A stretch of 64,000 nucleotides of DNA, taken from NCBI RefSeq assembly GCF_014194975.1, contig NZ_JACIAY010000002.1, forward strand, positions 434,001 to 498,000. Reading direction: 5' to 3'. The notes beneath the pieces were generated by a model that saw nothing but the letters and a program-made list of their open reading frames with translations, was not told where the DNA came from and searched no databases. The stretch is from Sphingomonas sp. BK580 (GTDB lineage: Bacteria > Pseudomonadota > Alphaproteobacteria > Sphingomonadales > Sphingomonadaceae). This document shows positions 41,441 to 51,351 of this stretch, in pieces; positions within the stretch are counted from its first letter, which is position 1; each line of letters starts with the position of its first letter. Made by a program: the position numbers and the translations under genes.

Positions 41441-41478
41441 CCGCCGCCCCGGCCCACGTGCCGGGGCGGCGGTTGGCG
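41441..41478 (+). terminator. Rho-independent terminator after tsf
   Basis: CCGCCGCCCCGGC (41441-41453) and GCCGGGGCGGCGG (41460-41472) form a perfect 13-pair stem with a six-base loop, followed by a T-rich stretch (TTGGCGTTTT). This is the clearest intrinsic terminator of the window. Confidence 0.75.
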
Positions 41479-41490
41479 TTTTGGGCGAAC

Positions 41491-41623
41491 TCTTCCCGCT
41501 CACGCGGAGGGGGACCGGCCGGCGCAGCCGGGTGGTGGAGGGGGCTCTCCACGCAGCGCGGCCTTCGCGGATAGCCCTCCTCCACCATGCTGCGCATGGT
41601 CCCCCTCCGCGTGAGCGGGGAGA
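41491..41623. repeat. 133-bp palindromic intergenic element
   Basis: The outer arms 41491-41516 and 41598-41623 (CGCTCACGCGGAGGGGGACC and its complement) match with one mismatch. An inner hairpin is formed by GGTGGAGGGGGCT and AGCCCTCCTCCACC. Its size and arrangement suggest a nonautonomous palindromic repeat element inserted between tsf and pyrH. Confidence 0.75.
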
Positions 41624-41740
41624 ATCTTGGGGGCGCGACGGCCTCTCCCACTCGTCTCCCCGACTGTGTCAACCCATTGCCAGCCGCCGACCCGCCGCCT
41701 AGGGTCCGCGCCGCTCCGCTCCCCTATATCACGAGACCCG

Positions 41741-42484
41741 ATGACCCAGCCCCGCTACAAACGCATCCTGCTGAAACTTTCCGGCGAAGTGCTGATGGGC
41801 GAGGGCGGTCTCGCGATCGATCCGGCGGTCACCGCGCGCGTCGCGGAGGAGATCGCGGACGTGAAGGCGCAGGGCTATGAGCTGTGCATCGTCGTCGGCG
41901 GTGGCAATATCTTCCGCGGGCTCGCCGCCGCGGCCAAGGGCTTCGAGCGCGGCACCGCCGATTACATGGGGATGCTCGCCACGGTCATGAACGCGCTCGC
42001 GGTGCAGAACGCGCTCGAGCAGATCGGCGTCGACACGCGCGTCCAGTCGGCCATCCCGATGCAGTCGGTGTGCGAGCCGTTCATCCGTCGCCGCGCCGAG
42101 CGCCACCTCGAGAAGGGGCGCGTCGTGATCTTCGCCGCCGGAGTCGGCTCGCCCTTCTTCACGACCGACTCGGGCGCCGCGCTGCGCGCCGCCGAGCTCA
42201 ACTGCGACGCGCTGTTCAAGGGCACCTCGGTCGACGGCGTCTACGACGCCGACCCGAAGAAGGACCCGCAGGCGACCCGCTACGAGACGGTCAGCTACGA
42301 CATGGTGCTGGCCAAGAACCTCAAGGTGATGGACGCCAGCGCGGTGGCGCTGTGCCGGGACTCGAACATTCCCATCGTCGTGTTCAACATCCGCGAGCAC
42401 GGCAATTTCGCCGCCGTGCTGCGCGGTGAGGGCGTCTCGACGGTGGTGCAGAAGGAAGTGGAGACGACCGATGCCCGCGTATGA
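41741..42484 (+). CDS. pyrH: Uridylate kinase
   Basis: A 247-residue UMP kinase of the amino acid kinase fold that supplies UDP. Motifs: [16 protein letters not shown] at the start, [10 protein letters not shown] (about residues 49-58) and the C-terminal [13 protein letters not shown]. The ATG at 41741 is the conserved start; the frame extends upstream into the palindromic repeat. It overlaps frr by 14 bases, so the pair is translationally coupled. Confidence 0.97.
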   Translation: MTQPRYKRILLKLSGEVLMGEGGLAIDPAVTARVAEEIADVKAQGYELCIVVGGGNIFRGLAAAAKGFERGTADYMGMLATVMNALAVQNALEQIGVDTRVQSAIPMQSVCEPFIRRRAERHLEKGRVVIFAAGVGSPFFTTDSGAALRAAELNCDALFKGTSVDGVYDADPKKDPQATRYETVSYDMVLAKNLKVMDASAVALCRDSNIPIVVFNIREHGNFAAVLRGEGVSTVVQKEVETTDARV

Positions 42485-43028
42485 CAAGGCCGACCTCGAG
42501 CGCCGGATGCACGGCGCGGTGGAGTCGCTCAAGGGGGATCTCGGCGGGTTGCGCACCGGCCGTGCCTCGACCTCGCTGCTCGACCCGGTGACGGTCGAGG
42601 TGTATGGCGCGCACATGCCGCTCAACCAGGTGGCGACCGTGTCGGTGCCGGAATCGCGCATGCTGTCGGTGCAGGTGTGGGACAAGACCAACGTCGGCCC
42701 GGTCGAGAAGGCGATCCGTTCCGCCGGGCTCGGGCTCAACCCGATCAACGACGGCCAGACGCTCCGCCTGCCGATCCCCGACCTCACCGAGGAGCGTCGC
42801 AAGGAGCTCGCCAAGCTCGCGGGGCAATATTCGGAGAAGGCCAAGATCGCGGTGCGCAACGTCCGGCGCGACGGCATGGACGCGCTCAAGACCGACGAGA
42901 AGAAGGGCGTGATCTCCGAGGACGAGCGCAAGCGGCTCGAGACCGAGGTGCAGAAGCTGACCGACGCGACGATCGCCGACATCGACTCGGTCTCGGCCGC
43001 CAAGGAGAAGGAAATCCTCAACAAGTGA
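42471..43028 (+). CDS. frr: Ribosome recycling factor
   Basis: A 185-residue recycling factor that splits the ribosome after termination together with EF-G. The three-helix bundle and beta-rich domain are recognisable from [37 protein letters not shown] and [10 protein letters not shown]. It starts within pyrH and is followed closely by uppS, the usual order in Alphaproteobacteria. Confidence 0.98.
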   Translation: MPAYDKADLERRMHGAVESLKGDLGGLRTGRASTSLLDPVTVEVYGAHMPLNQVATVSVPESRMLSVQVWDKTNVGPVEKAIRSAGLGLNPINDGQTLRLPIPDLTEERRKELAKLAGQYSEKAKIAVRNVRRDGMDALKTDEKKGVISEDERKRLETEVQKLTDATIADIDSVSAAKEKEILNK

Positions 43029-43056
43029 CGTCGCTCGCGCCTGGGGGGGAGGGGTG

Positions 43057-43788
43057 ATGGCGACCGCCGCGATGCCGCGCGAGGCGCCGGCGGCGCTGCC
43101 GCGCCACGTCGCCATCATCATGGACGGCAACGGTCGCTGGGCCGCGCAGCGCCACCTGCCGCGCGCCGCCGGGCATCGCGCGGGGGTCGAGGCCGTGCGC
43201 TCGGTCACCCGCGCGGCGCGCGCGATGGGCCTGGAGGCGCTGACCCTCTACGCTTTCTCCTCGGAGAACTGGCGTCGCCCGGAGGACGAGGTCGGCGCGC
43301 TGATGAAGCTGCTGAAGTTCTTCATCCGCAACGACCTGGCCGAGCTGGTGCGCGAGAACGTGCGGCTGCGCGTGCTCGGCGACTATCGCCGTTTTCCCGC
43401 CGACGTGGTCGAGCTGGTCGACGACGCGCTGGCGCGCACCGCCGCCAACACCGGGCCGATCCTCGCGATCGCGCTCAACTACGGCGCACAGGCCGAGCTG
43501 GTCGCCGCCGCTCGCCGCCTCGCCGAGCGCGCCGCGCGCGACGGGCTCGTGCCCGAGACGATCGACGCCGCCGCGATCGAGGCCGAGCTGGAGACGCGCG
43601 ACCTGCCGCCGCTCGACCTGCTGATCCGCACGTCGGGCGAGCAGCGCCTGTCCAATTTCCTGCTGTGGCAGGCGGCCTATGCCGAGCTGCTGTTCGTCGA
43701 CACGCTGTGGCCCGACTTCGACGCCGCCGCGCTCGCCGCCGCGCTCGACTCGTTCGGCAAGCGCCAGCGCCGCTACGGCGGGCTGTGA
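43057..43788 (+). CDS. uppS: Undecaprenyl diphosphate synthase
   Basis: A 243-residue cis-prenyltransferase that makes the C55 lipid carrier for peptidoglycan. It has the catalytic loop IIMDGNGRWA (about residues 21-30, with the essential Asp), SSENWRRP, and RTSGEQRLSNFLLWQ near the C-terminus. ATG 43057, three codons after the GTG at 43054 in frame, follows a GGAGG. The gene begins the envelope block with cdsA and dxr. Confidence 0.97.
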   Translation: MATAAMPREAPAALPRHVAIIMDGNGRWAAQRHLPRAAGHRAGVEAVRSVTRAARAMGLEALTLYAFSSENWRRPEDEVGALMKLLKFFIRNDLAELVRENVRLRVLGDYRRFPADVVELVDDALARTAANTGPILAIALNYGAQAELVAAARRLAERAARDGLVPETIDAAAIEAELETRDLPPLDLLIRTSGEQRLSNFLLWQAAYAELLFVDTLWPDFDAAALAAALDSFGKRQRRYGGL

Positions 43789-43798
43789 CCGTCACGGC

Positions 43799-44611
43799 AT
43801 GACCGAGCCGACCCCCGACGCCAAGCTGCGTACCCCGTCCAACCTGCGGCTGCGGATGATCGCCAGTGTCGCGATGATCGCGGTGGCGAGTGTCGCGCTG
43901 GTGCTGGGCGACATCGCCTTCTGGCTGCTCGCGGTGGTGATCTCGCTGTTCATGATGGCGGAATGGGCCGACCTGGAGAAGGTGCCCGCCAAGACCAAGC
44001 GGCTGGCGCAGTTCGCGCTGAGCGTGCCGCTGGCGACGATGGCGCCGGCGTGGCTGATCATCGAGCCGCGGCCCTTCTTCACGCTCGGGCTGATCGCGGG
44101 GGCGGCCTTCTTCGTCGCGATCGTGACGCGGCTGCCGCAGCTCGCGCTCGGCGTGGTCTATTGCGCGCTGCCCGTGCTGGCGCTGGTCGTGCTGCGGCGG
44201 CAGGGCGAGGGACTGCTCGAGACCTTCTGGGCGATGTCGCTTGTGTGGGCCTGCGATATCGGCGCGTTCTTCGCCGGCCGCTCGATCGGCGGGCCCAAGC
44301 TGGCACCGCGGCTCAGCCCCAACAAGACCTGGGCCGGCCTGATCGGCGGCGCCGCCGCGGCGACGCTGCTCGGCGCGCTGCTGCACGCGGCCGCCGGGCT
44401 GCCGCTGGTGCTGGCGCTCGCCTCGCCGCTGCTCGCGGTGCTGGCGCAGACGGGCGACCTCTACGAGAGCTGGCTCAAGCGCCGCGCCGGCGTGAAGGAC
44501 TCGGGCAACATCCTGCCGGGCCACGGCGGCGTGCTCGACCGGCTCGACGGGCTGGTGCCGGTGGCGCCGGTCGCGGCGTTGCTGGTCGTCGCGCTCGGCG
44601 CGTTCGGGTGA
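43799..44611 (+). CDS. cdsA: Phosphatidate cytidylyltransferase
   Basis: A 270-residue integral membrane enzyme giving CDP-diacylglycerol, the substrate of PssA. It has about eight membrane helices and the family signature near the C-terminus: LKRRAGVKDSGNILPGHGG followed by LDRLD (about residues 225-250), with the conserved Asp residues. It ends in a GTGA overlap with dxr. Confidence 0.97.
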   Translation: MTEPTPDAKLRTPSNLRLRMIASVAMIAVASVALVLGDIAFWLLAVVISLFMMAEWADLEKVPAKTKRLAQFALSVPLATMAPAWLIIEPRPFFTLGLIAGAAFFVAIVTRLPQLALGVVYCALPVLALVVLRRQGEGLLETFWAMSLVWACDIGAFFAGRSIGGPKLAPRLSPNKTWAGLIGGAAAATLLGALLHAAAGLPLVLALASPLLAVLAQTGDLYESWLKRRAGVKDSGNILPGHGGVLDRLDGLVPVAPVAALLVVALGAFG

Positions 44612-45765
44612 GGACCGTCTCGATCCTGGGGGCGACCGGCTCGGTCGGGACCTCGACGCTGGACCTCGTCGAGCGCGAGCCCGACCGTTTCCGCGTTCTC
44701 GCGCTGACCGCCAACTGCGACGTCGAACGGCTCGCCGCGGCGGCGCGCCGCACCGGTGCCGAGCTGGCGGTGGTGGCGGACGAGGCGTGCCTGCCCGCGC
44801 TGCGCGACGCGCTCGCCGACACCGCTACGGCGGTCGCCGGCGGGGCGCAGGCGGTGTGCGATGCCGCCGCCTCGGGCGCGGACTGGACGATGGGCGCGAT
44901 CGTCGGCTGCGCCGGGCTGCGGCCGACGCTGGCGGCGATCGAGCGCGGCGGCACGGTGGTGCTGGCCAACAAGGAGCCCTTGGTCTCCGCCGGCGACATC
45001 ATCACCGCCGCCGCGGCGACGCACGGCGCCACGCTGCTGCCCGCCGACAGCGAGCATAATGCGGTGTTCCAGTGCCTCGACCCGACCCGGCCCGAGAGCG
45101 TCCGCCGGATCATCCTGACCGCGAGCGGCGGACCGTTCCGCGACTGGACGCTCGAGCAGATGGCGGCGGTGACGCCGGCGCAGGCGGTGGCGCACCCGAA
45201 CTGGTCGATGGGCGCCAAGATCTCCGTCGACAGCGCGACGATGATGAACAAGGGGCTGGAGCTGATCGAGGCGGCGCGGCTGTTCCCGGTGCCGCCCGAA
45301 CGGATCGAGATCGTGATCCACCGCCAGTCGGTGATCCACTCCATGGTCGACTACGTGGACGGCTCGATGCTGGCGCAGCTCGGCCCGAGCGACATGCGCG
45401 TGCCGATCGCGCACTGCCTCGCCTGGCCCGAGCGGATGGCGACGCCGATGGCGCCGCTCGACCTGGTCAAGCTGGGCCGGCTGGATTTCGAGGCGCCCGA
45501 CGCGCTGCGGTTCCACGCGCTGACGCTGGCGCGCGATGCCGCCGAGGCGGGCGGGGCGCGGCCGGCGATCCTCAACGCGGCGAACGAGGTGGCAGTGGCC
45601 GCTTTCCTGGCCGGGGCGATCGGCTTTCTTGAAATCGCCGCAATCGTGGACGATACGCTACAACGCTACGACCCGGCCGCGCCGGAGACGCTCGACGCGG
45701 TGCTCGCGATCGACGCGGAAGCGCGAAGGAGAGCCGGCGAGCGCGTGAAGGATTGCGTCGCTTGA
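44608..45765 (+). CDS. dxr: 1-deoxy-D-xylulose 5-phosphate reductoisomerase
   Basis: A 385-residue enzyme of the MEP isoprenoid pathway, making methylerythritol phosphate with NADPH. The nucleotide-binding GATGSVGTSTLDL (about residues 8-20), ANKEPLVSAG (about 119-128), PADSEHNAVFQ and the metal-binding region around MGAKISVDSATMMNKGLE are present. The GTG start overlaps the cdsA stop. Its TGA overlaps the TTG of rseP (TTGA). Confidence 0.97.
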   Translation: MRTVSILGATGSVGTSTLDLVEREPDRFRVLALTANCDVERLAAAARRTGAELAVVADEACLPALRDALADTATAVAGGAQAVCDAAASGADWTMGAIVGCAGLRPTLAAIERGGTVVLANKEPLVSAGDIITAAAATHGATLLPADSEHNAVFQCLDPTRPESVRRIILTASGGPFRDWTLEQMAAVTPAQAVAHPNWSMGAKISVDSATMMNKGLELIEAARLFPVPPERIEIVIHRQSVIHSMVDYVDGSMLAQLGPSDMRVPIAHCLAWPERMATPMAPLDLVKLGRLDFEAPDALRFHALTLARDAAEAGGARPAILNAANEVAVAAFLAGAIGFLEIAAIVDDTLQRYDPAAPETLDAVLAIDAEARRRAGERVKDCVA

Positions 45766-46895
45766 TCCAGACCCCTGGCGTATTGATCACCGCTCTGGCC
45801 TTCGTCCTGGTGATCGGCCCGCTCGTCTTCGTCCACGAGATGGGCCATTATCTCGCCGGCCGCTGGTTCGGCGTGCATGCCGAGGCCTTCTCGATCGGCT
45901 TCGGGCGCGAGATCGCCGGCTGGACCGATCGCCGCGGCACCCGGTGGAAGCTCGCGTGGCTGCCGCTCGGCGGGTACGTCCGCTTCGCCGGCGACATGAA
46001 CCCGGCGAGCCAGCCCGGGCCCGAGTGGCTCGCGCTGCCCGCCGAGGAGCGCGCGCGCACCTTCCAGGCCAAGCCGGTGTGGCAGCGCGCGATCGTCGTC
46101 GCCGCCGGGCCGATCGTCAATTTCGCGCTGGCGGTGCTGATCCTCGCCGGCTTCGCGCTGGCGTACGGCGACGCGCGTACGCCCGCGGTGGTGGGCGAGG
46201 CGCTGCCCGGCACCGCCGCCGCGGCCGCCGGCCTGCGCGCGGGTGACCGGGTCACCGCGCTCGGCGGGCGCGAGATGGACACGTTCGAGGACATGGTCCG
46301 CTACGTGAAGATCCGCGCCGGCGAGCGCGTCCGCGTCGACTATGTCCGCGCCGACCGCGCCGCCGCGGTGGACGCGACCATCGGTACGCAGCTGCAGCGC
46401 GACCGTTTCGGCAACGAATACCGCGTCGGCCTGCTCGGCATCGCGCCGACCACGCCGGTCATCACCGAAGTCGGCGTGTTCGAGGCACCGGTCGTTGCGG
46501 TGCGACGCACCGGGCAGATCGTCGGCATGATGGTCGAGACGATCGGCCAGATCGTCACCGGGCGGCGCTCGGTCAAGGAGCTGGGCGGGCCGCTCTCGAT
46601 CGCCAAGGCCTCGGGCGAGCAGCTCACGCTGGGGCCCGACGAGTTCGTCTTCCTGATCGCGCTCGTGTCGATCAATCTCGGGTTCATCAATCTTTTGCCA
46701 GTGCCGATGCTCGATGGCGGTCACCTGCTCTTCTACGCGATCGAGGCGGTGCGGCGGAAACCGGCGCCGCCGCAGCTGGTGGAATGGGCGTTCCGCGGCG
46801 GGTTGGCGGCGGTGCTGGCGCTGATGCTGCTGGTGACCTTCAACGACCTCAGCAACCGCGGGCTGTGGCAGCAGCTGGCCGGCTTGATCGGGTGA
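45762..46895 (+). CDS. rseP: RIP metalloprotease RseP
   Basis: A 377-residue site-2 protease in the inner membrane that cuts transmembrane regulators and signal-peptide remnants. The zinc motif HEMGH lies at about residues 25-29, one PDZ domain at about 120-200, and the second metal motif LDGGH near residue 320. The TTG at 45762 overlaps the dxr stop; TTG 45753 is an alternative. It leads directly to bamA, as is usual. Confidence 0.95.
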   Translation: MIQTPGVLITALAFVLVIGPLVFVHEMGHYLAGRWFGVHAEAFSIGFGREIAGWTDRRGTRWKLAWLPLGGYVRFAGDMNPASQPGPEWLALPAEERARTFQAKPVWQRAIVVAAGPIVNFALAVLILAGFALAYGDARTPAVVGEALPGTAAAAAGLRAGDRVTALGGREMDTFEDMVRYVKIRAGERVRVDYVRADRAAAVDATIGTQLQRDRFGNEYRVGLLGIAPTTPVITEVGVFEAPVVAVRRTGQIVGMMVETIGQIVTGRRSVKELGGPLSIAKASGEQLTLGPDEFVFLIALVSINLGFINLLPVPMLDGGHLLFYAIEAVRRKPAPPQLVEWAFRGGLAAVLALMLLVTFNDLSNRGLWQQLAGLIG

Positions 46896-46956
46896 GCAAG
46901 GTGGGGCAGGGCGGCGCGGCCCGCACGCGCGGCGGTTACTCTCGGGTGGGATTTAG

Positions 46957-49686
46957 GTGACGGTGCTGAACGTTTCAACTTCGCGGGCGCGTGCCTCGGC
47001 GACCTTGCTGGGCTGCACGATGCTGGCCGGCGTGCCGCTCGCCGCCGCGGCGCAGACCCGCCCCGCCGCCGCCGCGACCCCGGCGACCCCGGCGCAGCCG
47101 TCCGCCGCCACCACGGCGCCGCAGGCGGCGCGCACGATCACCACGTTGCGCGTCGAGGGGACGCAGCGGATCGAGCCCGAGACCGCGCTGAGCTACACCA
47201 AGCTGCGCCAGGGCCAGCCCTATACCAACGAGACGCTCGATCAGGCCATCAAGGATCTCTACGCCAGCGACCTGTTCGCCGACGTGACGATCGACGGCGC
47301 CGCGACCGGCAACATCGTGATCCGCGTGCGCGAGAACCCGATCATCAACCGAGTCATCTTCGAGGGCAACAAGCGCCTCAAGGAGGATAAGATCGGCAAG
47401 GAGGTCCGGCTCAAGCCGCGCCAGATCTTCACCCGCTCGGCGGTGCGCGCCGACGTCGCGCGGATCATCGAGCTGTACCGCCGCCAGGGCCGCTTCGCCG
47501 CGACGGTGCAGCCCAAGATGGTCAGCCTCGACCAGAACCGCGTCGACGTGATCTTCGAGGTGAGCGAGGGGCCGAAGTCCAAGGTCCGCCAGATCAACAT
47601 CATCGGCAACAAGGTGTTCGACGACGGCAAGCTGCGCGCGCAGATGGCCACCAAGGAGGCGCGCTTCTTCCGCGTCCTCTCCTCGGGTACGTCCTACGAC
47701 CAGGACCGGCTCGCCTATGACCAGCAGAAGCTGCGACAGTTCTACCTGACCGAGGGTTACGCCGACTTCCGCGTCACCTCGGCGGTGGCGGAGCTGACGC
47801 CCGACCGCAAGGACTTCATCATCACCTACGTGGTGGAGGAAGGCGAGCGCTACAAGTTCGGCGACGTCACGGTCGACAGCGACATCCGCGACTTCGACGG
47901 CAAGAAGATGGCGACCACGCTCGGCATCAAGAAGGGCGATTGGTACAACGCCAAACTGGTCGAGGACACGGTCGAGCATCTCAGCGAGACCGCCGGTCTG
48001 TTCGGCTATGCCTTCACCGAGGTGCAGCCCGACTTCCAGCGCGACTCCGAAGCGCACACGATGTCGATCAACTTCCACATCGGCCAGGCGCAGCGCACCT
48101 ACGTCGAGCGGATCGACATCACGGGCAACACCCAGACGCAGGACAAGGTGGTGCGCCGCGAGGTCCGCCTCGCCGAGGGCGACGCCTTCAACAGCTTCCA
48201 GGTCAAGCGGTCACAGGATCGCATCAACAGCCTGGGCTATTTCCAGGACAAGTTCGAGATCAAGCAGACGCCCGGCAGCGCTGCCGACCGGGTCGTGCTC
48301 GAGGCCAACGTCGAGGAAAAATCGACGGGCGAGCTCCAGCTCTCGGCGGGCTTCTCGAGCCTGGAACGCTTCATCATCCAGGCCAACATCACGCAGAACA
48401 ATTTCCGCGGCAAGGGGCAGACGCTCCGCGCCGGCGTGAACTATTCCAGCTATTCCAAGTCGATCGAGCTTGGCTTCACCGAGCCCTACGTGTTCGACAA
48501 GAATATCGCGCTGGGCGTCGACCTGTTCCGCCGCGACTACAACTCGTTCAACTTCTACGGCACCGATCGCCGCACCACCTACAGTCAGGTCTCCACCGGC
48601 TTCCAGATCCGCACCGGCGTGCCGCTGACCGAATATTGGCAGCTCGCCGGCCGCTACACCTTCTCCTACGACAAGGTGGGGCTCGACGAGAACTCCTTCT
48701 TCACCAACGGCGCGTGCGACCCGCTCAAGGCCGGGCGCTACCTCTGCGAGGCGCTGGGCAACCGCCTGACCTCGATGGTCGGCTACTCGCTGATCTACGA
48801 CAGCCTCAACAGCCGCCTGCGCCCGACGGCGGGCCAGCGCTTCGTCTTCAGCCAGGATTTCGCCGGACTGGGCGGCTCGGTGCGTTATATCCGCAGCCGC
48901 GTCGAGGGGTCGAAGTTCTGGAACATCGGGGGCGGGTTCATCGCCTCGATCGTGGGCGAGGGCGGCTATATCCGCTCGCTCGAGAAGTCGCGCGGCGAGG
49001 GCGTCGACCGGGTGCGCATCACCGACCGCTTCTACCTCGGCGAGCCGCAGTTCCGCGGTTTCGACATCCGCGGCGTCGGCCCGCGGGTGAAGCGTCAATA
49101 TTACACCACCGACGCGAACGGCGCACAGGTGCTCGTCACCGACCGCGATCAGGTGATCGACGATGCGCTCGGCGGCACGGCTTATTATCTCGGCCGGTTC
49201 GAGATCGAGATCCCGCTCGGCTCGGGCGCCCGCGAGCTCGGCCTGCGCCCGTCGATCTACGCTCAGGTCGGCAGCCTCTTCAACATCACCCGCCCGTTGC
49301 CGACCGCGGTGTTCCCGACCACGACCGACGCGAACGGCAACACCGTGGTGTTGCCGCTGCCAGTGTACACGAACGGCACCGACAAGATTCCGCTCTATTA
49401 TTACACCAATGCCGATGGTCTCAGCGTCTCCACCACCTGCGCCGCCGGCATCCCCGGCGCCAACGGCGCGTGCAACGGCGTGGTGCCCAATACGGCGCAG
49501 ATCGCGTCGCAACCGTTCCAGGAGACGTTCCTCGGCGATTCGGCGCGTCCGCGTCTCTCGGTGGGTATCGGCGTCAACTGGAACTCGCCGTTCGGACCGC
49601 TCCGCATCGATCTCGCCAAGGCGCTGGTGACCCAGCCCGGCGACGACAAGAAGCTCATCACCTTCAACGTAGGGACTCAGTTCTGA
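46957..49686 (+). CDS. bamA: Outer membrane protein assembly factor BamA
   Basis: A 909-residue outer-membrane protein that inserts beta-barrels. It has an N-terminal signal (cleaved near AAAAQ), an Ala/Pro-rich linker, five POTRA domains (about residues 70-440) and a C-terminal 16-strand barrel ending in GTQF, the expected terminal Phe. The GTG at 46957 is the start. Its stop overlaps the ATG of the periplasmic chaperone gene. Confidence 0.97.
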   Translation: MTVLNVSTSRARASATLLGCTMLAGVPLAAAAQTRPAAAATPATPAQPSAATTAPQAARTITTLRVEGTQRIEPETALSYTKLRQGQPYTNETLDQAIKDLYASDLFADVTIDGAATGNIVIRVRENPIINRVIFEGNKRLKEDKIGKEVRLKPRQIFTRSAVRADVARIIELYRRQGRFAATVQPKMVSLDQNRVDVIFEVSEGPKSKVRQINIIGNKVFDDGKLRAQMATKEARFFRVLSSGTSYDQDRLAYDQQKLRQFYLTEGYADFRVTSAVAELTPDRKDFIITYVVEEGERYKFGDVTVDSDIRDFDGKKMATTLGIKKGDWYNAKLVEDTVEHLSETAGLFGYAFTEVQPDFQRDSEAHTMSINFHIGQAQRTYVERIDITGNTQTQDKVVRREVRLAEGDAFNSFQVKRSQDRINSLGYFQDKFEIKQTPGSAADRVVLEANVEEKSTGELQLSAGFSSLERFIIQANITQNNFRGKGQTLRAGVNYSSYSKSIELGFTEPYVFDKNIALGVDLFRRDYNSFNFYGTDRRTTYSQVSTGFQIRTGVPLTEYWQLAGRYTFSYDKVGLDENSFFTNGACDPLKAGRYLCEALGNRLTSMVGYSLIYDSLNSRLRPTAGQRFVFSQDFAGLGGSVRYIRSRVEGSKFWNIGGGFIASIVGEGGYIRSLEKSRGEGVDRVRITDRFYLGEPQFRGFDIRGVGPRVKRQYYTTDANGAQVLVTDRDQVIDDALGGTAYYLGRFEIEIPLGSGARELGLRPSIYAQVGSLFNITRPLPTAVFPTTTDANGNTVVLPLPVYTNGTDKIPLYYYTNADGLSVSTTCAAGIPGANGACNGVVPNTAQIASQPFQETFLGDSARPRLSVGIGVNWNSPFGPLRIDLAKALVTQPGDDKKLITFNVGTQF

Positions 49687-50342
49687 TGACTACCTTCAAG
49701 CACCTCCTGCTCGCCGCCGCGCTCGTCGCGCCGGCGGCCCTGACCGCCCCGGCCGCGACCGCGCAGGTCGGCGGCGTCGCCGTCGCCGATCCCGAGGCCG
49801 CGGTCGCCAACTCCAAGGCCTGGGCGACCGCGCGTACCCAGATCCAGACCCAGTATAAGGCGCAGCTCGATCAGGCGAACACGCGCCGCCAGGCGATCCA
49901 GACCGAGCTGCAGCCGCTCGTCGCCGCCTATCAGAAGGCCGCCGCCGCCCCCGGCGCGACCGAGGCCTCGCTGCGTACCCAGGCGCAGGCGATCCAGACC
50001 CGCGAGCAGACCGCCAACGCCGAGCTGCAGCGCCTCACCGCGCCCGCCTCGCGCGCGCAGTCGTACGCGATCGAGCAGATCTCGGCCAAGCTGCAGGACG
50101 CGGTGAGCGCCGCGGCGCGCGCCAAGAACGTCAGCCTGCTGCTGCGCCCCAACGCGGCGCTGTTCGCCAACCCGACCGCGGACATCACCTCGGCGATCAC
50201 CGCCGAGCTCGACCGTACCGTGCCGACCGTCGGCATCACGCCGCCGGCCAACTGGCAGCCGGGGCAGCAGGACGGCGGTGCCGCTGCCGCGCCGGCCGCC
50301 GCCGCTCCCGCGACCAACAACCGCGCGCCGACCGGCCGATGA
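49686..50342 (+). CDS. skp: OmpH/Skp-family periplasmic chaperone
   Basis: A 218-residue periplasmic chaperone that escorts unfolded outer-membrane proteins to BamA. Signal peptide [19 protein letters not shown], a [16 protein letters not shown] strand, a long helical region rich in Gln and Ala (about 60-150) and a Pro/Ala-rich tail. The ATG overlaps the bamA stop (TGATG). It is followed by fabZ, without lpxD in between. Confidence 0.9.
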   Translation: MTTFKHLLLAAALVAPAALTAPAATAQVGGVAVADPEAAVANSKAWATARTQIQTQYKAQLDQANTRRQAIQTELQPLVAAYQKAAAAPGATEASLRTQAQAIQTREQTANAELQRLTAPASRAQSYAIEQISAKLQDAVSAAARAKNVSLLLRPNAALFANPTADITSAITAELDRTVPTVGITPPANWQPGQQDGGAAAAPAAAAPATNNRAPTGR

Positions 50343-50848
50343 GCGACGCCCCGCTCGGTCAGTCGCCCGGCGGGGCGGGCAGTGAGTCGGGCGGGCCGAT
50401 CGGCCCGCTCGACGTCACCCGAGTGATGGCGCTGCTGCCGCATCGCTATCCGATGCTGCTGGTGGATCGGGTCGAGACGCTGGTGCGCGACCGCTCGATC
50501 CGCGCCACCAAGGCGGTATCGATCAACGAGGGCTTCTTCCAGGGGCACTTCCCCGGTCGTCCGATCATGCCGGGCGTGCTGATCGTGGAGGCGCTGGCGC
50601 AGGCCGCGGGCGTACTCGCGGTCGAGAGCCTCGGCCTCGCCGGTTCGGGCAAGCTGGTCTATTTCATGGCGATCGAGGGCGCCAAGTTCCGCAAGCCGGT
50701 GGAGCCGGGCGTGCTGCTGTCGCTCGAGGTCGAGTTCGTCCAGAAGCGCAGCGCGGTGTGCAAGTTCGCCGGCGTGGCGAAGATCGACGGCGCGGTCGCC
50801 GCGGAGGCCAATTTCACCGCGATGATCGCCGACCCGCCGGCGGCCTAG
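50339..50848 (+). CDS. fabZ: 3-hydroxyacyl-ACP dehydratase
   Basis: A 169-residue hot-dog-fold dehydratase of fatty-acid synthesis. The catalytic His and Glu stand in [18 protein letters not shown] (about residues 72-89); [14 protein letters not shown] precedes it. The N-terminal 20 residues are a Gly/Ser-rich extension. The ATG at 50339 overlaps the skp stop. In lipopolysaccharide-making bacteria lpxD lies before it and lpxA after it; neither is here. Confidence 0.95.
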   Translation: MSDAPLGQSPGGAGSESGGPIGPLDVTRVMALLPHRYPMLLVDRVETLVRDRSIRATKAVSINEGFFQGHFPGRPIMPGVLIVEALAQAAGVLAVESLGLAGSGKLVYFMAIEGAKFRKPVEPGVLLSLEVEFVQKRSAVCKFAGVAKIDGAVAAEANFTAMIADPPAA

Positions 50849-51081
50849 CGGCCGATCCCTCCCATCCGGACCGCGACCCAGCGAACGCCGGAGCGCAGGG
50901 CGGTGGGGGACGATGCTCGCGGCTTCGGGCTCCTGCTCCGGCCGGAGCATGGTGGCGGGTCGATCGCGCTGGATCGTGCGGTCGCCCGCCTTGCCGCGCT
51001 TTGACTTTGTTGCGCGCGCGCTGTAGGGCGCGCGGCTTGCTATACCAGGCTGGTCGGAACCAGCCGCACAGGAGCGTGACC

Positions 51082-51312
51082 GTGAAGAAAGACACCCACC
51101 CCGACTACCACATGATCAAGGTGCAGATGACCGACGGCACCGTGTACGAGACTCGCTCCACCTGGGGCAAGGAAGGCGACGTGATGACGCTCGAGATCGA
51201 TCCGCTCGCGCATCCGGCCTGGACCGGCGGCAAGGGTCAGATGCTCGACCAGGGTGGTCAGGTCGCCCGCTTCAACAAGCGCTTCGGCGGCGGTCTCACG
51301 CTGCGTAAGTAA
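51082..51312 (+). CDS. rpmE: 50S ribosomal protein L31
   Basis: A 76-residue L31 protein of the zinc-free (C-minus) type, since the usual Cys residues are absent. It begins [19 protein letters not shown] and ends in the basic [17 protein letters not shown] 51082 has GGAG about eight bases upstream. The preceding 230 bases (50849-51081) hold only a 16-base palindrome, TGCTCCGGCCGGAGCA (50934-50949), and no gene. Confidence 0.95.
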   Translation: MKKDTHPDYHMIKVQMTDGTVYETRSTWGKEGDVMTLEIDPLAHPAWTGGKGQMLDQGGQVARFNKRFGGGLTLRK

Positions 51313-51325
51313 ACCTGTTGTTAGG

Positions 51326-51351
51326 CATGGCGGCGTAGCATCGCCGCCATG
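51326..51351 (+). promoter_or_regulatory. Hairpin covering the start codon of the PilZ gene
   Basis: CATGGCGGCG (51326-51335) pairs perfectly with CGCCGCCATG (51342-51351), whose last three bases are the PilZ gene's start codon. It may terminate rpmE transcription or hide the start codon until it is opened. No Shine-Dalgarno site is visible between the stem and the ATG. Confidence 0.5.
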
